64,000 nucleotides of DNA from Omphalotus guepiniiformis (GCA_028554645.1 JAQOOI010000051.1:186001-250000), one strand, 5' to 3'. Shown: positions 33,936 through 45,858, counted from the first letter of the stretch. Program-made: numbers and translations. The notes: a model not told the origin generated them from the letters alone.

Positions 33936-34059
33936 AAAGGCTTTTCTGGATTTATTGAATTTCTTGTGTTTTCCAGATTTTTCAGTGAGGGACATAAAAC
34001 ATAAAGTTCCGAAACGTCATGGTCTTGTACATAGAAAATAATACAAAAAATTTCTCATT

Positions 34060-34980
34060 TTAGAACTTTTTTCTCTTTCCCTTCCCCTTCAAGTTCTGAC
34101 GATCCGACTTTAAAGCTGCCTTCATCATGTCACGCACTGGCCAGCATTCTTCGTAGCGTTCGAGATTCAGGTCGGGGTACGCCTGGCTTATCTGGGCAAG
34201 AAAGAGGTTAAGTGGGGCATATGTATTTTCGGTAGAGTGTCCTACATCTGAGCATATCCTTGCTTTGAGCTTTAATGGCTGCTCTCTGTAGTTCCGTTTG
34301 ACATCCAAATGTTCCCGACATAACTTTTTACAAGCGTCCTGTGGAATTGTTGAGCTGACGACGAAACAAAGAATATTATAGAGATTAACACTCGCGTAAA
34401 CTTGGTGGTACTCATCCTGGGTCCAGTGATGTGCATGAACCATTTTATCTTCCAGACTATAACCTCCCGCGCCAGGCTTCCCCGCCTCCCCTGGTGGTTT
34501 CGGTATTAGCTGGTCTCCAGCGATTGTGGACACCTTCCCAGTGCCGTCATCTTCGGCATCGACCTCGGACTCTCCGACCTGTTCCGCACCGACCTCTGCC
34601 GGTACCTCTTCTATGTTCACCACTGCCATATCTACCCCTCCAACATCTCCAGCGTCTACGTCTCCAGCGTCTGCGTCTCCAGCGTCTGCGTCTCCAGCGT
34701 CTGCGTCTCCAGCGTCTACGTCTCCAGCGTCTACGTCTGCAGTGTCGCCGTCCCTCGTGCCCGAATGTGGGGGGTATAATACGAATGAAGGTGCCGGTAA
34801 TTGTTCCTCGCTGTCGAAAACCATGGAAGCTTCGTTATTGCGACACCACGCCCGCCGCTGAAAATAATCGGTTTGAAATTCCTGGTGGATAGCGATCTCC
34901 GGTAGCGACACGTGGTCCTGTAAAGCAAAGACCTTTCTGTGCGCAATAGCAGGCAATTGGCGTCGCAGACGATAGGCCAT
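34060..34980 (-). CDS. Hypothetical acidic-repeat protein (306 aa)
   Basis: A single uninterrupted minus-strand frame from the ATG at 34980. The N-terminal third is ordinary (MAYRLRRQLPAIAHRKVF). An acidic repeat of alternating Asp-Ala-Gly and Asp-Val-Asp units follows at about residues 75-115. The C-terminal half is conserved-looking, with HHWTQDEYHQVYASVNLYN, then YAPLNLFLAQISQAYPDLN and ECWPVRDMM, and ends in a basic KGKGKRKKF tail. I do not recognise a named domain. The C-terminal pattern resembles hypothetical proteins that are multi-copy in mushroom genomes. A decayed relative lies at 11560-12020. Its stop lies about 125 bp from the end of repeat copy 3. Confidence 0.65.
   Translation of the reverse strand: MAYRLRRQLPAIAHRKVFALQDHVSLPEIAIHQEFQTDYFQRRAWCRNNEASMVFDSEEQLPAPSFVLYPPHSGTRDGDTADVDAGDVDAGDADAGDADAGDADAGDVDAGDVGGVDMAVVNIEEVPAEVGAEQVGESEVDAEDDGTGKVSTIAGDQLIPKPPGEAGKPGAGGYSLEDKMVHAHHWTQDEYHQVYASVNLYNILCFVVSSTIPQDACKKLCREHLDVKRNYREQPLKLKARICSDVGHSTENTYAPLNLFLAQISQAYPDLNLERYEECWPVRDMMKAALKSDRQNLKGKGKRKKF
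34646..34745 (-). repeat. Coding 15-bp tandem repeat
   Basis: About 6-7 units of TCTCCAGCGTCTGCG (with T/G variation) encode a minus-strand Gly-Asp-Ala/Val-Asp-Ala repeat. The unit is a multiple of three, so it can expand without breaking the 34060-34980 gene. Confidence 0.9.
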
Positions 34981-35168
34981 GTCTTCTATGTGCTGAATGT
35001 CAGAGAGTAATGTAGAGAGTGATCATGAGTGGTTTTCAGGAGTTGACCTTTTCCCAGCGCCCTTTGTCAATGTTAACAAAGAACTTTGGGTTTCTTTGTT
35101 TCACCCCATGCATTATATAAGTTCCAAGATTTGGTGTGTTCTGTATAACGCCTTTCTTCCTTCCACTC

Positions 35169-36735
35169 ATGCCTCAACCATTGCCCACACTTTTTCAGGA
35201 AGTTGCAAGGTTGACTTCAGACCCTGTCCCCCATGGACCCGTGAACGCCCTAGCCTTCTCTCCCGATGGTCGTTTTTTGGCCAGTGGAGGTGCGTCAGCT
35301 CTTCATCCACATTTCTCCAGCTTAGCTGAACAACCCCAGGGGACGATGGGATCGTACGACTTTGGAATGTCTCTGATGCACGGTGTATTCAAATACTCAA
35401 GCCCTCTTTCCGCCATTCGGCGGAACATTACGGATGGGGTCAAATCACGAAACTTGCTTGGATTGCTGAGCCTGAGGATAACTTCGAGGTGCTCCTTGCT
35501 GGAACCGGTAGAGGCCTCGCAATCCTTGCGACTCCCGGTCAAATTGCAAATATGTCTCAGCTGCCGCACAATTCTGAGTTATTTTTACACAAACCACATC
35601 CTGTATTTAGCTTTAATGAGCCTGTTGCCTCGGTGGCGTATGATATTCTTCAGGATTATGTTGTATTCGGTAGCGAAGCAGGGAGAATTTGTTTATATAA
35701 ATTCATCAATACCGGTGCGCTGCTCAATTACAGGTGTACTCTTCATTCTACTCAGTTCTTTACAGATGCGACATTGATCAAGCTTTGGGGACTCTCGCGT
35801 GAGTTGGCTACAATCCCTAGCTCATTGAGCTTCGTTGGCGAAAACAATGAATACATCCTCATATCTTGGCTTGACATAGGCAAGATGTAGGTTTTGTTTT
35901 GTGCTTCTCTCTAAACTTTCCACCTCTCATGGAGTCATGTTCTTCTTCCTCTTCAAGTGATTGCCTACACACAGCGGACGGATCGCGAGAGTGGTCGGAG
36001 CACCTTCAGGGGGCCATGTTCGCAATAATTTTATTGTCTCTTTGGATTGTCTCTGAAAATAGATTGATTTTAGTGGTCATGCCGCAATCTCTTCAGACGA
36101 AAAGTTATTGCTCTCCCAGAACCTCAATCTGGGGACCTTCGACCTTCATGCCCTTCCCGATCTTCATTTCAAGAGGCACTTCCGTGTCACAGCACGGCGA
36201 CGCAACATCAAAGAATGCGCCTTCATTGACTCGCACCTTGCCGCATGCGGTAGTGACGATGGTTGCGTCAACGTTTTCGATGTGCGTACAGGGGTCAGAC
36301 TTCAGGCACTTTGGCTTAAGCATATGCATGGTTCGGAGGGAGTACTGTCCGTCCAAGCTCTCACCGTGGGTTAATAGCTTCAATTCACACTTGCTGCGTC
36401 TAAATCAACAGTTGAAGGTCTGCACAACCCGAGACAAACAGCGGCTGGTAGCTGCTGCCTCAGCAGAGTCCGGCGGACATATTGTCGTGTGGTCTCCCCA
36501 AAGCGAGACAAAGGGTGAACACCACCAGCACCAGACTGTGCAAAATGTTAAAAGCACAGATTTCTGGCGACTAGCAGCAATTGCCCTGGCAGGCATCATC
36601 CTTGCCAAGTTGGCTTGGAATTGGCGACGTATTTTAGGCTTAAGCCAGGGTGTCCCAGCCATTCTTCAATGGGACTCCGCGTCAGCGTCCTCTTCACATT
36701 ACAAAGTTGATGATGATTCTGCATTTGTTGCTTAA
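35169..36735 (+). CDS. WD40-repeat protein with C-terminal membrane segment
   Basis: ATG at 35169 starts MPQPLPTLFQEVARL. Exon 1 (35169-35289) ends in PVNALAFSPDGRFLASGG. The 50-nt intron 35290-35339 joins it to DDGIVRLWNVSDARC, which completes a first WD40 repeat. Later frames read AILATPGQIA, SVAYDILQDYVVFGSEAGRI, and GHAAISSDEKLLLSQNLNL. CAFIDSHLAACGSDDGCVNV and GGHIVVWSPQSE complete the series, so there are probably six or seven repeats with several more introns between 35730 and 36410 that I did not fully place. The C-terminus has a predicted membrane helix (FWRLAAIALAGIILAKLAW) and ends at 36735. Soluble propeller plus tail anchor suggests a membrane-attached scaffold. No partner is evident. 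Confidence 0.65.
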
Positions 36736-37129
36736 GATTGATCGGTCTAGTAGCATTCCTGTGATTGTCTGTCCGTCCCATCTACTAGTAATTACTGTAA
36801 ATACTGCTCCTCGTTCCTGTATTGGTAATCCTTTTATTTTCGGTTTCCCCCACCGTGAAAATTTCTTCCGATGCAGACCACGTCAGACTTGACGAATCTT
36901 CCCTGAGTCAGATAATGAAGAATTCAGAGAGCTTCGACATGTCCAAAGGCTAATGCCGCAGCTGCTACGAGTATTCCCGGGCTCGAGTATTCATGTAGTG
37001 CCGCGGAAAATTGCGCTCGATTGCGCCTGCACGAAAATGATCTGCTTGTTGAATGAAGCAGCAAATTAGGCGGGGTTTTGCTCACGGGAGTTTGCGTGGG
37101 CAGACCTATCGTAAGCCCAAAGGAACCGT
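36736..37129. other. No gene recognised
   Basis: 3' flank of the WD40 gene. Nothing supported before the repeat fragment. Confidence 0.5.
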
Positions 37130-37680
37130 GATACACTTCCTTCCTTCCTTCCTTCCGAACGCTCGAGGTATCCACTCGGGTTTGGGCCCGTTAAGCCATG
37201 CGATATATAGGTGGGGAGTTTGCTTCGGCGGACCAATCATGAGCCCAACGACTCGAGGTATCAAACTCGAGGTTGGGTCCGTTAGGTCATGATAGCAATG
37301 TACGGACTGTCGCGAGTCCTTTTTGCGAGTCCTTGGCACTGGTGAGCGCCTCTTGTTGAGCAGCTGCATCTCGTTGTCAGGCGGAACGGTTTATGAAAGC
37401 TGGGACATTTATTAGTGGCAAACTAAAATACAAATCTAACGAAACACACCTTGCAATCCGAGTGCCTGTCATCTACTCAGGCAAAACTTCGCAGAAACAA
37501 AGCTCGACCTGCATCGCGGCACGTTCTCTAAATCCAACGAGTAGCCCTCCAAGCCCGAGACAAGCCGTTGAACTAGACTGCCAATGCCACGCGTACAGAT
37601 CCAGTGCATTTTTGCTGTAAGTTGATGAAGATTGGTTTGCGGCCATTCCGACCAACATACCCGCCCTAACCAGCCACGTG
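37130..37680 (-). repeat. Diverged inverted fragment of the dispersed repeat family
   Basis: It contains CTCGAGGTATC segments (37163 and 37253), GCGAGTCCTTGGCACTGG (about 37327), CTTGCAATCCGAGTGCC and AACGAGTAGCCCTCCAAGCC. In the same order and orientation these match copy 2 at 23920-24170. Imperfect duplication of the first block is visible. The fragment abuts the start of copy 4, which points the other way. Confidence 0.6.
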
Positions 37681-39660
37681 ACCTCCCAGAAACCGCGTGC
37701 GTGAGACGTCCCGGACCTGTTTCGCTCAAGACCTCCAGTCGCCATGCATAACTCACGGCACATTTTCGCTCTTAATCATTCACTACCACATACTATACCA
37801 GCGTTGCCTGCTCGCACATGGATCTAAGTTATTCAACCCGCCCGGTCTCTGTGCTTTATATCACGAGAAACATCAATAATGGTAGGGAACGAGGCTGGGG
37901 TAGAATAAACGGTAAAAATTCTCATTTTCTATGATATGTTCTAAAGCTCATGGAAAACTGACGCGGATCACAGCAGGATATCAAATATAATTGCATCGAT
38001 TCAGGACTGGAAGAGTTGGAAGAGGAGATTGAAGGGGGCTGTATTGGCCACCAAGACCGGATTGATGCGCCTGGGGCGACTTGTTTGCGCTCTGGCATGC
38101 TGAGAAGAGTGAGCTGAACGGCACAGCGTTGCTGATACATCTTGAACTGATCATTTGCGCCTCAGACAGCTTCTTCTTTAGCTCCTACCTTGATCCTTTT
38201 TTTGACAATTTGCAACGGTTTCTGGCGCATAAATTCCTCGCAGCCTTCTTCTCGTCTGCTGGTTCTTGCTCGCCTCCCCGACTGTCCTCGTGGAAATTGA
38301 GGTCTCTAGGCTCGATTGCGCGGGTCACAAGCCTTGCTCGAAGGCCAGTCTCTTGGCTATCGGGTAGAGCGGGTCGGACGGCGGGTTGTGCGCGTCTTCG
38401 GTCTCTAGCTGCTTTTGCATCTGCCTTAGCACCACTACGTGCTCTACCGGTCATGCGCACCTTTTGCCATCCCACCCCACGCTGGATCTCCACATCCAAA
38501 CGTATGGATACTCCGTCGACGAGTTTTAAACAACTCTTACTTCCGTTTGCGGTGGTTTCAGCGACGTCTCAGGGTTACAGGGCTACTCGTTGATCTTAGA
38601 AGGTGCGGCGAGCGCGATGCAGGTCGAGCTGTGTTTGCAAAAGTGTTGCATGCGCGGAAGATGATAGGCGCTCCGAATTGCAAGGTATTTCGTTCGAATT
38701 ATTTGATTTCTTAGTTGAAAAGTCATGATAATCATTACTTCCTCTGCCTGACAGCATCGCGTACTCGACAAGAACGCTCACCAGTCCCAAGGATCAGTAA
38801 AAACGAACCCAAACCTGAGTCTATACCTCGAGGCGTTGGGCTCGCGACAGGCGGACATGCTGGTGTGACTTGATGGGCTCGCGAACTCGAGTTGAAACCT
38901 CGAGGCGTTCGATTGTTGTAGGTGGAAGAGTGCGCATAGATTGACAAGGCTTTGGACCCGCTGCTTCCAAACACGGGCGCGGGTCGGACGGCGGGTTGTG
39001 CGCGTCTTCGGTCTCTAGCTGCTTTTGCATCTGCCTTAGCACCACTGCGTGCTCTACCGGTCATGCGCACCTTTTGCCATCCCACCCCACGCTGGATCTA
39101 CACATCCAAACGTATGGATATTCCGTCGACGAGTCTTAAACAACTCTTACTTCCGTTTACGGTGGTTTAAGGCGGCCTAAAAGAGGGCAAAACTTCGGAC
39201 CTCATCAATCTTGCGAGGATTGAATCGGTGCGCAGTCCTATTCTTACATTAGACACGCTGCTCACGCATTTCTGTAGCTGGAGCGCGGACCCACTCTGTC
39301 ATGGAGGCCATGAACGTGGCTTGTAAGGAAGTAGAAGGCTCAGTGGTACGTGGCAGTAGCATTCATTTGGTGGACTTGAGTCTCATGACTTTGAATTTGC
39401 AGAAAAACCCGCTTCGCGTTCTATTCCACCAGGTTCGAGCCCCACAGCCGCTATTCTTCAGAATGACACTCTCTTCCTCTTCCTGTTCGACTCTATCTCT
39501 ACCAATTAGCGCTCTATCCTTCGTCCCCATAGATCGTGCATTTCGTCTTGGGGAGTGCGAAGGCTCTTCCTGCTGTTGTCCTTTTCACGGCAGGATGTTC
39601 ATATTCTTTGCTGATTGGGATGAGTTCATGGTTTTTAATATTCCGTGCTCATAGCCCACG
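37681..39660 (+). repeat. Dispersed repeat family, copy 4
   Basis: Very close to copy 1 from GTGCGTGAGACGTCCCGGACC (about 37700) onward, including MFALWHAEKSELNGTAL (ATG at 38081) and the single GGTCGGACGGCGGGTTGTGC unit (38372). Parts are internally duplicated: the segment 38372-38560 recurs at 38972-39175. The right end (39180-39500) retains recognisable exon and intron pieces of the gene at 40259-41544, with frames broken. Transition to unrelated sequence occurs near 39660-39860. Confidence 0.75.
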
Positions 39661-40258
39661 TCCCACTCTGGATGATCTCAGATCTTGCAGTAATCGTGCT
39701 CCCTGGCCCTGCTTGTGGCCACTTTGTGTGCTTCCTGCCTCACTTCCGTTTACTGTCCCGTCAACTAAACTCTTTTCCAATCCATACCGAAGGTCTTCTT
39801 GGCCATCGGGTAGAGCGGGTCGGCGGGCCGTGTGCAACTGTGGGTTCAACCTCCCGCACTCGGCCCTTTTTTTCCTTTGTCCCCGCCCTTTCTTCCTTTA
39901 AATGATGAAAATCACTCGTTGCAATTCGCATCGGAAAAATGGGAACCTCGTTGTTCAAGCAGAACCTCCCTGAAAATCTGAAGCAAAGAGGACATATTCT
40001 CCCCATTGGCTTCGTTGTCTTCGCTTGGCCATCAGGCGTGGAGCTTTCTGCCCATTGTGCTTACTTCCATTCATTGGCAAACCACCTTATCTGGGAACAA
40101 AGAGCCTTTTCTATCCTATAGCGGCGCAATGCTGAAGTGTCGGCCAAGCAAAATGAATAAATAGAGGAAGATTCCTCCCCTAGATTGTCTCCCCGCGAAA
40201 GCAAGCGCTTCACAAACAACCTCCAACTTTAACGTCCATACTACTTCTCGCAGATAAA
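39661..40258 (+). promoter_or_regulatory. 5' flank of the intact repeat-family gene
   Basis: Unique-looking sequence before the ATG at 40259. It includes an AT-rich AATGAATAAATAGAGGAAG (40150-40168) at a plausible core-promoter distance and pyrimidine-rich stretches just before the start. Promoter role is inferred from position. Confidence 0.35.
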
Positions 40259-41544
40259 ATGCCTGCCCCTCTGAATGATCGCGAACAAGTCCAGCAGACC
40301 GCGTGCGGACGGGTTCTCTCCGCTACTTGGTCTTTCATCTGCGATGTCTTCAAGGAGGGCGCGGGCTATCTCCGCGCACCTCTGTCAATGATGGTAGCGT
40401 TTCTCGCTATCGAGATATGGCTGTTTCCTTTCTTCATGGGAAGAGTTTCTGCCACTTTTGGTTCTGCCTTAGCACCGCTGTGTACTCTACCGGTCATAAG
40501 CAGAACCAGCCTTTGCCATGAACCAGCCTTTGCCGTAAGCTGCAGCACCACCGAAAGGTCTGTGCAATGGGCCGACTATCCAAAACTTATGGATGCTCAG
40601 TCCACGACTTTCGACCAACTTTTAAACACGTTCACTGGTGGTTCCAGGTTAGCCTGGGACATAAAGAGGGCTGAGATGGCAACTTCAGACCTCATCACTC
40701 TTGTTCGGTTGAGCCAACTAACTAGCAAGGATCATATCGGTTTGCAGTTCTGTTCTTGCATTAGACACGCTGCTTACACATTTCTGCAGTTGGAGCCCTG
40801 ACTGACTTTGTCAAGGAGGCGCGTGCAACTGGACGCGGCTTGCAGAAGCTAGGTTCGAAAGTAGAAGGTGCAGTGGATAAGTATGTGGCTTTAGCAAGCA
40901 ATTCCTGGATTTAATACTCATGATATTGAAATTGCAGAATAATCGCATATCACGATTTTGCTTTACATTCCATTGAAGCAGCTCCGAGCCCCCAAAGCCG
41001 CTATACCTTGATATCAGCCCGCCCCAAGCAGTCGACCGACCAGATCGTTAAGACGCAGTTCGTAGAAGCTGTGGAGTTTCTCTCCGCAATCACTCAGCGC
41101 CTCATTTTGGAAGCCGAGGGACAACTAGCAAGAACCGAAAAACTGGAAGAGCAGTTGTCCCTATTACATGAACTCTTCTGCCGCGAAGGTTCAAGTGTCT
41201 CTGCTGCTAGATCGGAGATTCTGTCTGAACTTTGGACTATGCTGGGCGGGAATAGGCGCAAGCTGAAGGGTTTTGAAGACCATCTCGCACTGCTCAAGGG
41301 GTTAGGAGAGTATCGCAAAGAGGCTTTGGCACGCGTTGTGCTGGCACTGCAGACCTTAAGGGCCCTCAGCGATGATGTGGAGGACTTGAGGGAGAGGTTT
41401 GTAGAAGCCCAGTTGGGGGAGTTCATGTCGGCTGAAGTCCATATGAAGAGCATCGCAATGGGATTACAAAGGTTGAAAGACTCGAGAGTCCGTGCGCGCG
41501 CAAAAGAGGAGGAAACAATTAGGTTGACTCTTGGATCGGCGTAG
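40259..41544 (+). CDS. Membrane/coiled-coil protein, intact parent of the repeat family (392 aa)
   Basis: Exons 40259-40739, 40790-40880 and 40938-41544 join in frame to 1179 nt, with introns of 50 and 57 nt. Near residues 40-65 lies a hydrophobic segment (LSMMVAFLAIEIWLFPFF), likely membrane-inserted. Then come QSTTFDQLLNTFTGGSRLAW, IKRAEMATSDLITLVRLS and FVKEARATGRGLQKLGSKVE. Exon 3 encodes a long helical region (AITQRLILEAEGQLARTEKL, LEDLRERF-like segments) typical of a coiled coil. This resembles a large mushroom family of unknown function. Exon and intron fragments of the same family occur near 9830-10430, 16385-16610, 33040-33400 and 38440-39500. This is the only intact copy in the window. 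Confidence 0.75.
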
Positions 41545-42777
41545 TCATAACTAGCACTGTATGTACAGACTAGACATTTTAGTCTATCAAGATTCAACAA
41601 CTTATTTCGCACCCGGCCGCGGGGAACGTTTTGCGTGGAATCACCTGTTGAACAAAATGGTGGCTGACGACTGGCAAACTCAGCCTTCTCGCAAATTTAC
41701 CATTTACCCTCCTTTTCAACATCAAGGAGGTTGCTGCGAAGAACGTAAATTCACCGGTGCTCAGGAACACTGGGACAAATGGGACAATTGCACCAGAAAC
41801 TCATCAAAGAGCCCTCTGGCGGCTCACCAGCCACGTCGTTAATCCATCGTTCTAGCAAGTCTGGCTAGCAGCCCTTAAGGCTTGCCAGGACGACTTCTCC
41901 AACTCTTCATTCGCACCCCTACGCCATCAACCAGCCGATTGCCTCACGAGTTTTCAAGTACTCCACTACTTCCCATGTTTCTGCACCGTCTCACCCACCT
42001 ACCTACCCTCACCTCTCCGATGCCTTCGGGCTTGCGCTCATCTTTCCCAGCAACTATCTCTGGAGCCTGGGACCGCATCCAAAAAAAAACATTCTCATCC
42101 TGCCGATGACGATTCGGCGGCTCACTGCAGTCGGCTATCCCGGGATCTTGCTATCACTCACTATCACCTACGCAGCAACAGAGGTGCAAGGTCGGGATTT
42201 TGTTCATATCATCCCCCTTCTTGGAGAGCATAGCAACCTCATTCTCCTTCGGACTGGCGCCATCACCCACGAAAGGTTCAAGGTCAGCCATGTTCTCGTA
42301 TTCAAAATCGGACTCTGAGCTCAAGTCGGGAATTGGGAAAGGAGATGACTCGGGTGTGGGTGTGGTGTGGGTGTTTCATTCGTTGAAAGTTTTCGTGTTG
42401 GGTGGTTTGACTGACTGGATTGTTTGTAGTCACTGTGCGATTGCAGCATTGACATCGGTGATGATCCTACATCCTTCGTATCGACCTTCCCGCTAGCATC
42501 CTTCGTATCCATATGATATTCCATTCTCAACGCCGATGAACCTTCCCGCTAGATCCTGGCCGCTCCGAATACATTCATCTACATTGTGCTTTCCTTCTGT
42601 ATGGGTAGACGTGCGTCTCTTCCTTACCCTCACAGAATCCAGATTACTTATGCTAATGCTAACCATCCTTGAATGTGTATCAACAGTACAGGCAAACAAG
42701 TTTTGTTTGCGTTAAAAAAGGACCGCACGGACCCTACATAACCCGACCTAACCCAAAGCAAACCTCCCCCCATCATA
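41545..42777. other. No gene recognised
   Basis: Short open frames on both strands (for example 41561-41842 and 42200-42496), none with a recognisable domain. Confidence 0.4.
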
Positions 42778-44116
42778 TGAAACCAGCGGCAGTCGCGGTG
42801 GATTTCAACGAAGACACATCACCCACTCGTACTTCGTCTGATGGATTTGAGGAAGTTTCGTACCCTATTGTGGATTCGCAGAACAGGAATCTTCCGACGT
42901 ATTATATGGAGGAAAAGGCGAGAAGAAGAACGGCGAAAGCGCCGGGACATTTGGTCGAGGAGAACGAGGAGAAGGAGCGTTTGGTGAGAGGGTATGAGGA
43001 TGACGAAGGAAAGGATGTGTATTGGAAGTTTACAACGCAACGTCGTGTAGTGAGTGGTGGGAGGATGCCTCAGACCCCTTTACTGCCTCCGACTGCATTA
43101 GTGAGTATCTCTCTCGACAATTAAATTCATCTAATCGTTCTCTTTATTTCTAGAGAAAATTTTTCCTCCAGAACCTTGAGCACGTACCACCCATAATATA
43201 CACCCTCCTCTCATGCTACACCCGTTTCCACAAAATCGGCGAATCCAACGTTGTCGTCTGGGACGAAGCTCATTTCGGAAAATTCGGCTCGCATTACCTC
43301 AAATTTCAAGTCTGGGAGCGTTTATCCTGATACGTCGCCATGCGGGTGATGCTCGTGACGTTTGGCGTTGGTATGGTCCCTCTTGGCTGTCGAGCTCGGT
43401 ATGAGCCAATGGGCATGTCACCTTACTGCGATGATGGTCTTATTCGATGTCGGCTGGCTTTGTATCTCTCGATTTATTCTCCTCGACTCTATGCACCTCT
43501 TCTTCACGTTCCTCGCCGTCTTCTGCCTCACCAAGTTCCATAACCAACAATACCACTCATTCTTGTTCGATTGGTGGTTCTGGCTCACTGCTACGGGCGT
43601 TTCGATAGGTCTTGTCACGAGTGTGAGGATGGTCGGGCTTTTCGTTACGGCGCTCGTGGGCTGTATACAATTGAAGATATTTGGGAGAAGTTTGGGGATT
43701 TGAAGATGCCGGTTAGGGACCATTGCGAAACATTGTCGTTATCAATGGCTGTGCTGCCGCCTTCATTCGCTCGTTCCCTCACTCGACTCAACAAACATTC
43801 ATGCCGCGCACCTTTGCAAGATCATTCAAAAAAGGTGGTCTCTCGACATGCTGAACGATCGTTTCACAGATTCAAATCAAAGCTTTTCGACAGGATCATC
43901 TACCCTCTCCATTTCTCATTTACTGCTCGTACTCCCACGTCGTACACCGCATGCACTACGTTTCGTCCCGTCCCTAGTATATCTGCACGCGGGGCTTTCT
44001 GCGCTGTCATGAGCGTCGCAGACAACCGCTTTCTCTATGCTATATCTGCGATCTGTGAGTTCGAGGGCGTCAAGGTCAAACTTAACAAGAGGAATCGTTG
44101 GAAGCATGGGGATTAG
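42778..44116 (+). pseudogene. Protein O-mannosyltransferase (PMT) pseudogene
   Basis: From the ATG at 42778 a hydrophilic N-terminus leads to LPPTA. A GTGAGT...TTTCTAG intron (about 43100-43154) follows, then [28 protein letters not shown] and SHYLK: the luminal loop of PMT enzymes with its Asp-Glu pair. PMTs transfer mannose from dolichol phosphate to Ser/Thr in the ER. Here the frame diverges right after SHYLK and stops near 43330; about 100 residues are missing. The next conserved part is WLCISRFILLDSMHLFFTF, then TKFHNQQYHSF and WFWLTATGVSIGLVTSV. A one-base shift near 43665 is needed to continue into GLYTIEDIWEKFGDLKMPVR. The MIR domains and C-terminal helices are absent. Clear pseudogene. 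Confidence 0.75.
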
Positions 44117-44341
44117 GGAGAGGTTGCGGATGAGGGTGTTTTTCGTATCGAGTGGACGCGTTGATGGGAGAAAGTGACGGCGTACTGAAGCGTACAGTAT
44201 CTCGCTTTTTTGTGGGCCTGTGAATCTACTTTGTATTTACACTCTACATGAGAGGCCGCGCGGCATTTTTCTATTATACAGAGTCCCTTTTCTATTTTAC
44301 TTTTTTGCGAACTTGAACATCGCGTCACCCCACCACCAAAG

Positions 44342-45089
44342 TCCAGCAACTCGGAAAAATAAGCAACAACGCACGGTGCTGCAGGCTCTCGTTGAAGTCG
44401 CCGTCGCGGCTGTGCTAAATCTGCCTCAGCTTCATCCACCATCAACTGGCATTGGAGGGAAACACAAGAGTCTCAGGTGAGTAAAAAAGATGGTTAGTTG
44501 ATGTTGGTTGGATGACTTCATTGTGTTTCTAGGTTTCATTTAGAGAAGACAAAGAGAATTTGTGGTGAAATGGATTCAGGTGGGGTCTGGGGAGATAGCA
44601 GAAGGGCTTGGACATCTACTAATGGGAACATAGAGAAGTTCAAGGAGGTCCTGATGAGGAGACTGTCAAGCAGCGAGGTGCCGGGAAAAATTTACGCGTT
44701 TCGCATATCGAACGGAGACCAGGGCGGGGACAGGTTGGAGACGTTGAAGGTGGGGCGAAGCATCGATCCGGAGCGGCGGGAGAAAGAATGGAGGCGCCAG
44801 GAGCCGTCACAAACACATTTTTGGTACGACGCTATCCCTTGCCGACATTCCCATCGTGTGGAGGCTCTTCTGCATATCATCTTGGACGAAATGTGCACGG
44901 AGCGTCCTCGAGAACGTTGTGGCGATTGTACGTTACCGCTGCTCCTTGTTTCCGACTGGAACTGACTCTCTATCAGGTAATCGATGCCACAGAGAAATCT
45001 TCAAATTCGAAGGGGAAGACGTATGGAACGGGAGTATCGCGGCGCTGGTGGACGAACTTGAGAAATTGGTGACTTCCACGCACGGTTAA
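44342..45089 (+). CDS. T5orf172 (GIY-YIG-related) domain protein
   Basis: The core reads GKIYAFRISNGDQGGDRLET, then LKVGRSIDPERREKEW, then HRVEALLHIILDEMC and a CGDC...CHREIF segment. This is the arrangement of the T5orf172/DUF1766 domain, a GIY-YIG nuclease relative common in mushroom fungi. Exon 44533-44927 joins 44977-45089 through a 49-nt intron in frame, ending TSTHG. An upstream exon ending at 44476 (STGIGGKHKSLR) joins in frame through a 56-nt intron. No ATG is found in that frame, so the first exon is unresolved. If translation starts at 44570 the product is 156 aa; the family pattern favours the longer form. Nuclease activity is not established. Confidence 0.65.
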
Positions 45090-45858
45090 CTTCCAATGTT
45101 GTTTTTTTGCTTTGTATCTCCTGCTTTGATCGACCTGTATCTACTAATGCTTTGCCTGCTTTCTATATTGTTTAGTTGTGTATCGTTATTCTTTACTTGT
45201 GTATCTCATACTTTTCTTTCATGGCATCATAAATGTGACCTTGTCGAACTGAAGCTCACACCTCTGCCTCCAAGTTACAAACATATATTGAATAATATCA
45301 AATTAATATATCAAACTATCTCAACTGCGAGTGCTCAAGGTCCTATCTGTGTGAGTCCACTCCTCATTGCAATACAAAACGTATCATTTGATTTTGCAAT
45401 CATTTGTGAATTCTCGAACTGGATTTGTATCTTGAAGACTCAGAAGAGCGAATATGGTGCTGTTTATTGTAGCAAAATTTACATCCTTTCTTGCAAAAAT
45501 GATTCTTTTATTGTCTGAAATAAATTATATTTATCCTCAATCTTTGTGCCCAAAAATGATTCCTTTTATTCTTGAAATAGTTTTTATATTATCCTCATCT
45601 TCGCAGGCAAAAATGATTCCCTTCGTGCTTGCAATAGCTTATATACTTATCCTCAATTTTTGCCTGCAAAAATGTCACTTCTTATTGTGTATATATGTAA
45701 ACATAATATCCGAAAAGATTCGGCAAAGATGCCGCCTCTTTGCCGCATCTTTTGCCCCAAAAATGTAATATTTGCGCTATCGAAAATAAGCTGACAAATT
45801 TGTCTTCCTTTTTGCCACGCCCATTTTTGCCACCAAAAATCTATGGGCCCCAGCAGTG
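45090..45858. other. AT-rich flank left of the retrotransposon
   Basis: No gene. It contains the imperfect tandem repeat reported next. It shows no similarity that I can see to the U3 half of the 3' LTR, which is why the 5' LTR is judged truncated at 45859. Confidence 0.6.
45495..45690 (+). repeat. Imperfect tandem repeat, period ~57 bp
   Basis: Four units near 45498, 45552, 45609 and 45668 share CAAAAATGATTCCTTTTATT, a GAAATAG/GCAATAG core and ATTATCCTCA. AT-rich, not coding. Confidence 0.8.
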
